DNA of 64,000 nucleotides from Flammeovirgaceae bacterium UBA2366 (lineage in GTDB: Bacteria > Bacteroidota > Bacteroidia > Cytophagales > Cyclobacteriaceae). The stretch covers positions 128,621 through 192,620 of the forward strand of contig DDTK01000001.1 of NCBI GenBank assembly GCA_002344065.1, written 5' to 3'. The notes below the pieces were generated by a model. The model saw only the letters and a program-made list of their open reading frames with translations, did no database searches and was not told the DNA's origin. Made by a program: the position numbers and the translations under genes. Below, in pieces: positions 61,397 to 64,000 of the stretch. How positions within the stretch are numbered: position 1 is the first letter of the stretch; each line of letters opens with the position of its first letter.

Positions 61397-62626
61397 TTAC
61401 GTTGGAATCATTTTTAAAAAACTTAAATCATCAGCGTCAAACATTTCCTCGGCTATACGCCTTAGTGTTGCCGAATCGGTTTCGTTGATGATTTCAAAAA
61501 CTTCCTGAAGGGATGGCACACGATCTAAATCAAGTGTCGACCGGCCCAGCAACATCATCATATTCTGATTGTTTTCCTCTGCCATGGCCATTTGTCCTTT
61601 CAATTGTTCCTTGGCGGCCTTCAACTGACGGCCATTGAGTGGTTTACTCTTAAACTTATCCAACTCTTGTTGAACCAGTGTTATACACCGCTCAAGTTTA
61701 TTAGGCTTCGTACCAAAGAAAACAGCAAACATTCCGGTGTCGGTATAAGAAATGTAATGAGCATCAATAGAATAAACATACCCATGCCGCTCGCGCAGTG
61801 CCATATTGAGACGGGAATTCATACCGGGGCCTCCCAACATGTTCACCAGTAAATAAAATGGAATCCTGTTATTATGATGAACCGGATAAGCCGGGCGTCC
61901 GATCGCACATTTGGCCTGCTTGACAGGGCGTATCAGTTCTTTATGTTGTGGTTTATACTTTCCAGCGGACTTTCTTTTTGCCGTTCGCCTCGAAGACATT
62001 ACACTAAAGTATTTGCGAAAAGTTTCCTCAACTTCAGATGGTGCCAAGTTGCCCACACAGCTGAACACAATTTTTTTTGTATCCATTCGCTGTTTGAAAA
62101 ATTCTTTAAAGTCTGCACGCCTAAATGTTGAAACAGTTTCCTGGCGGCCCAGGATGTTCATTCCCATCGGATGTTTACCATAAATAACCGATTCGAACTC
62201 ATCTTGAAGGGAGTCATCAGGGTTATCAAGGTACATGGCCATCTCCTGAAGGATAACACCCCGCTCCTTTTCAATTTCCGGTTCTGGAAAAACAGAATTG
62301 AAGGTAATATCTGCGAGCACATCAACTGAGCGCTCAAAATACTGATCACGAACGGAGGCAAAAAAAACTACCTTCTCCTTGTCGGTATAGGCGTTTAATT
62401 CGCCACCCACCGAATCAATACTGTTAATAATCTGAAAAGCCTTTCGCTTTCGGGTGCCTTTAAAAGCCATGTGCTCCCAAAAATGCGTTAGGCCCTGAGT
62501 GGCTTCGCTTTCATCACGACTGCCCACATCCAGAAATACGCCACAGTGAACTATTTGGGTATGGTCCACCTGCTGATAAACCAAGCGGATTCCATTAGGT
62601 AAAACAACACGATGCAATTCTTTCAT
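61397..62626 (-). CDS. M16 family zinc peptidase
   Basis: The 409-residue protein has the inverted zinc motif HFWEH (HxxEH) in 'GLTHFWEHMAFKGT', with the distal glutamate in 'EIEKERGVILQEMAMY'. The C-terminal half is the second M16 lobe with 'PGMNSRLNMALRERHGYVYSIDA'. There is no signal peptide. It processes or degrades peptides. It is similar in size to the single-chain PqqL-like or mitochondrial processing peptidase-like group. Confidence 0.93.
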   Translation of the reverse strand: MKELHRVVLPNGIRLVYQQVDHTQIVHCGVFLDVGSRDESEATQGLTHFWEHMAFKGTRKRKAFQIINSIDSVGGELNAYTDKEKVVFFASVRDQYFERSVDVLADITFNSVFPEPEIEKERGVILQEMAMYLDNPDDSLQDEFESVIYGKHPMGMNILGRQETVSTFRRADFKEFFKQRMDTKKIVFSCVGNLAPSEVEETFRKYFSVMSSRRTAKRKSAGKYKPQHKELIRPVKQAKCAIGRPAYPVHHNNRIPFYLLVNMLGGPGMNSRLNMALRERHGYVYSIDAHYISYTDTGMFAVFFGTKPNKLERCITLVQQELDKFKSKPLNGRQLKAAKEQLKGQMAMAEENNQNMMMLLGRSTLDLDRVPSLQEVFEIINETDSATLRRIAEEMFDADDLSFLKMIPT

Positions 62627-62775
62627 ACCAGGTGCTAAAATACCATGTAAACGACTACCGTCCCAACTGCGAACACGGGTGACCGTTCACGGGCAAGGAT
62701 TTGCTTTGTGTTTGGTCATTTTACTTAATTTGAAAAGATTGAAAATGGCATATCAATTGTAAACTCATCTGTACT

Positions 62776-63030
62776 ATGGAAACTCAACGCGTTAAAACCT
62801 GTTTTACAATTACCTTCACCGATGAACAATTCAACCGGGCGAAAGAATATGTTGAAGATATGAAGCGTCATCCCAACAGGGTTTTCTGGCGGGGTAAAGA
62901 AGGCAAGACCGATCAGGAACTGATTGTGGAACAAATTGCCCACCGGATTTTGTCTGGCTTTTATAACGATGATCCGTTTAATGCCGGGCGTTATATCGTG
63001 CGCATGGATGCCGGTATTAACGGCAATTGA
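62776..63030 (+). CDS. Conserved small protein of unknown function (84 aa)
   Basis: The product reads METQRVKTCFTITFTDEQFNRAKEYVEDMK, then 'NRVFWRGKEGKTDQELIVEQIAHRILSGFYNDDP' and 'RYIVRMDAGINGN'. It has a mixed helix and strand pattern and no signal or membrane segment. The start is supported by the 150-base promoter-sized gap behind it. I recognise no family. It ends one base before the convergent phosphorylase gene. Confidence 0.6.
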   Translation: METQRVKTCFTITFTDEQFNRAKEYVEDMKRHPNRVFWRGKEGKTDQELIVEQIAHRILSGFYNDDPFNAGRYIVRMDAGINGN

Positions 63031-63031
63031 A

Positions 63032-63895
63032 TCATATTCGCTCCAGAACCTTTTTAATTAAGGCCTCAACAATTTTTTCAGGGTCTTTCGCGAATTTGTT
63101 TTTCATGCGGTTGGCAATAATGGCATTAACACTCAGCATTTCATGACCGAGTAACCTGCCCATAGCATAATACGCGGCTGTTTCCATCTCAAAATTAGTA
63201 AGCCAGAAATCACTGGTTTTATTGTGGTAAAAATTGAGGTCATCCAATAGTTTAGGCATGCGAGTAGTTGCCCTAACCTTTCTTCCCTGCGGGGCATAAA
63301 ACCCGGGTGTTGTAATGGTGTTACCCCGTATCATGTCATGAGCGATACGGTTAAACAGTGTTTCAGATCCTTGCACAACATACGGACGAAAAGGGATTTT
63401 TACCTCTTTCTGAATATCCGCAGCGATTGATTTTTCAAAAGTTGTGGCCGGTAAATCGTAAAAGGTCATCAGGTTATCCAAACCAACGGCATAATCAGTA
63501 GCGAGGTGTGCTCCTAACGGGATATCTTCCTGTAAACCACCGGAAGTTCCAATACGAATAATTTTAAGCTTCTTTTTGCGCGATTTCGGCTCACGGGTTT
63601 TTAAATCCATGTTTACCAACGCGTCAATTTCCGTCATAAAAATTTCCACATTATCGGTACCGATGCCGGTACTGATTACTGTGATTTTCTTTCCATTGAA
63701 ATGACCTACGTGGGTGATAAACTCACGTTTGTTCATTTCAAATTCTACCTCATCGAAATACTGGCTTACTTTATACACCCGGCTTGGATCGCCCACCGCG
63801 ATAATAATATCCGATACATGTTTGGGTAATAAATTGAGATGGTAGACACTGCCATCTTTATTCAGAATTAAATCGGTTTCAGATATTTTTGGCAT
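63032..63895 (-). CDS. Nucleoside phosphorylase (uridine phosphorylase-like)
   Basis: The 287-residue PNP/UDP-fold enzyme has 'AVGDPSRVYKVSQYFDEVE', 'THVGHFNGKKITVISTGIGTDNVEIFMTEIDALV', 'RIGTSGGLQEDIPLG' and nucleoside-binding 'NFEMETAAYYAMGRLLGH'. It should split a nucleoside with phosphate in nucleotide salvage. The pattern resembles uridine phosphorylase more than purine enzymes, though substrate range cannot be fixed. Confidence 0.9.
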   Translation of the reverse strand: MPKISETDLILNKDGSVYHLNLLPKHVSDIIIAVGDPSRVYKVSQYFDEVEFEMNKREFITHVGHFNGKKITVISTGIGTDNVEIFMTEIDALVNMDLKTREPKSRKKKLKIIRIGTSGGLQEDIPLGAHLATDYAVGLDNLMTFYDLPATTFEKSIAADIQKEVKIPFRPYVVQGSETLFNRIAHDMIRGNTITTPGFYAPQGRKVRATTRMPKLLDDLNFYHNKTSDFWLTNFEMETAAYYAMGRLLGHEMLSVNAIIANRMKNKFAKDPEKIVEALIKKVLERI

Positions 63896-63898
63896 AGG

Positions 63899-64000
63899 TT
63901 ATTGCTTTATGGGTTGGGCAGGATTTCCAAATACGGTTTCACCATCTTTAACCGGGGCAATAACTACAGCACCAGCACCAACCCGCGCACCTTTGCCAAT
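63899..64000 (-). CDS. Hexapeptide-repeat acyltransferase, C-terminal part only
   Basis: The last 33 residues of a reverse-strand gene are present: 'IGKGARVGAGAVVIAPVKDG', then 'ETVFGNPAQPIKQ' and stop at 63899. The [IV]-G-x4 hexads and the 'GNPA' end are typical of left-handed beta-helix sugar acetyltransferases (NeuD/PglD/serine acetyltransferase-like). The rest lies outside the window. It ends four bases upstream of the phosphorylase start. Confidence 0.75.
   Translation of the reverse strand: MGKGARVGAGAVVIAPVKDGETVFGNPAQPIKQ

Noticed and set aside
1..64000. CRISPR array, rRNA operon, prophage or insertion sequence
   Set aside because: No regularly spaced repeats, rRNA signatures, transposase, integrase or structural phage genes were seen; only short palindromic intergenic units.

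Overview
The window is a stretch of ordinary chromosome from a member of the Bacteroidota, most likely order Cytophagales. The evidence is type IX secretion (T9SS) C-terminal sorting domains, a PorP/SprF family protein, DUF2911, DUF3078 and YceI proteins, a fumarate-reductase-like three-gene succinate dehydrogenase, two-subunit methylmalonyl-CoA mutase, and promoters that fit the Bacteroidota TTG-N18/19-TAnnTTTG pattern. I see no rRNA operon, CRISPR array, prophage, integrase or intact insertion sequence. The genus cannot be fixed from sequence alone.

Layout. Positions 1-5260: a partial secreted protein, birA, rsfS, ftsH, lpxH and a secreted protein. 5411-8147: an NtrC-type sigma-54 activator and its histidine kinase. 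8224-11541: acyl carrier protein, a YopX-like gene, a lipid kinase, a DUF2911/TPR protein and a SnoaL-like lipoprotein. 11840-16244: an ECF sigma factor, a small membrane protein and a TonB protein in a row, then a C-terminally shortened FloA, a methyltransferase, tRNA-Arg and an outer-membrane barrel. 16247-24753: a PaaG-like isomerase, a PAP2-like membrane protein, rpoN divergent from asnS, a tandem universal stress protein, DUF3052, two LPP20-type lipoproteins and a CHRD-like lipoprotein. 24804-28433: sdhBAC and a possible 36-residue membrane protein. 28640-36573: dnaE fused to a proofreading exonuclease, trxA and a large T9SS cargo protein. 36609-42075: an aminotransferase, a P1 peptidase, a YkgJ protein, a Crp-like regulator beside yceI, and an S10 peptidase. 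42161-48553: a large sensor kinase and a tightly overlapping operon of T9SS type B cargo, PorP/SprF and a TPR/PD40 protein. 48851-50272: a small redox cluster (DUF6132, a 68-residue protein, a c-type heme lipoprotein, rhodanese). 50406-54922: the methylmalonyl-CoA mutase pair and the epimerase. 55166-57387: tmRNA and dnaX. 57394-64000: DUF3078, a response regulator, an MltD-like transglycosylase, an O-methyltransferase, an M16 peptidase, a nucleoside phosphorylase and a partial hexapeptide acyltransferase.

How the genes fit together. Core information processing (dnaE, dnaX, asnS, rsfS, tmRNA, rpoN) is mixed with central metabolism (SDH, the propionate/methylmalonyl route) and envelope functions (lpxH, T9SS cargo, lipoproteins, lytic transglycosylase). 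rpoN and a sigma-54 activator/kinase pair lie in the same window.

Most notable. dnaX is split by a run of ten A, and the -1 frame continues open to a complete tau C-terminus. This looks like programmed slippage giving gamma (372 aa) and tau (about 564 aa). Other points worth checking are a direct-repeat operator candidate between the Crp-like gene and yceI, the exonuclease-DnaE fusion, the type B cargo/SprF/TPR-PD40 operon, the truncated FloA, the sigma/small-membrane/TonB trio and several palindromic intergenic repeats.
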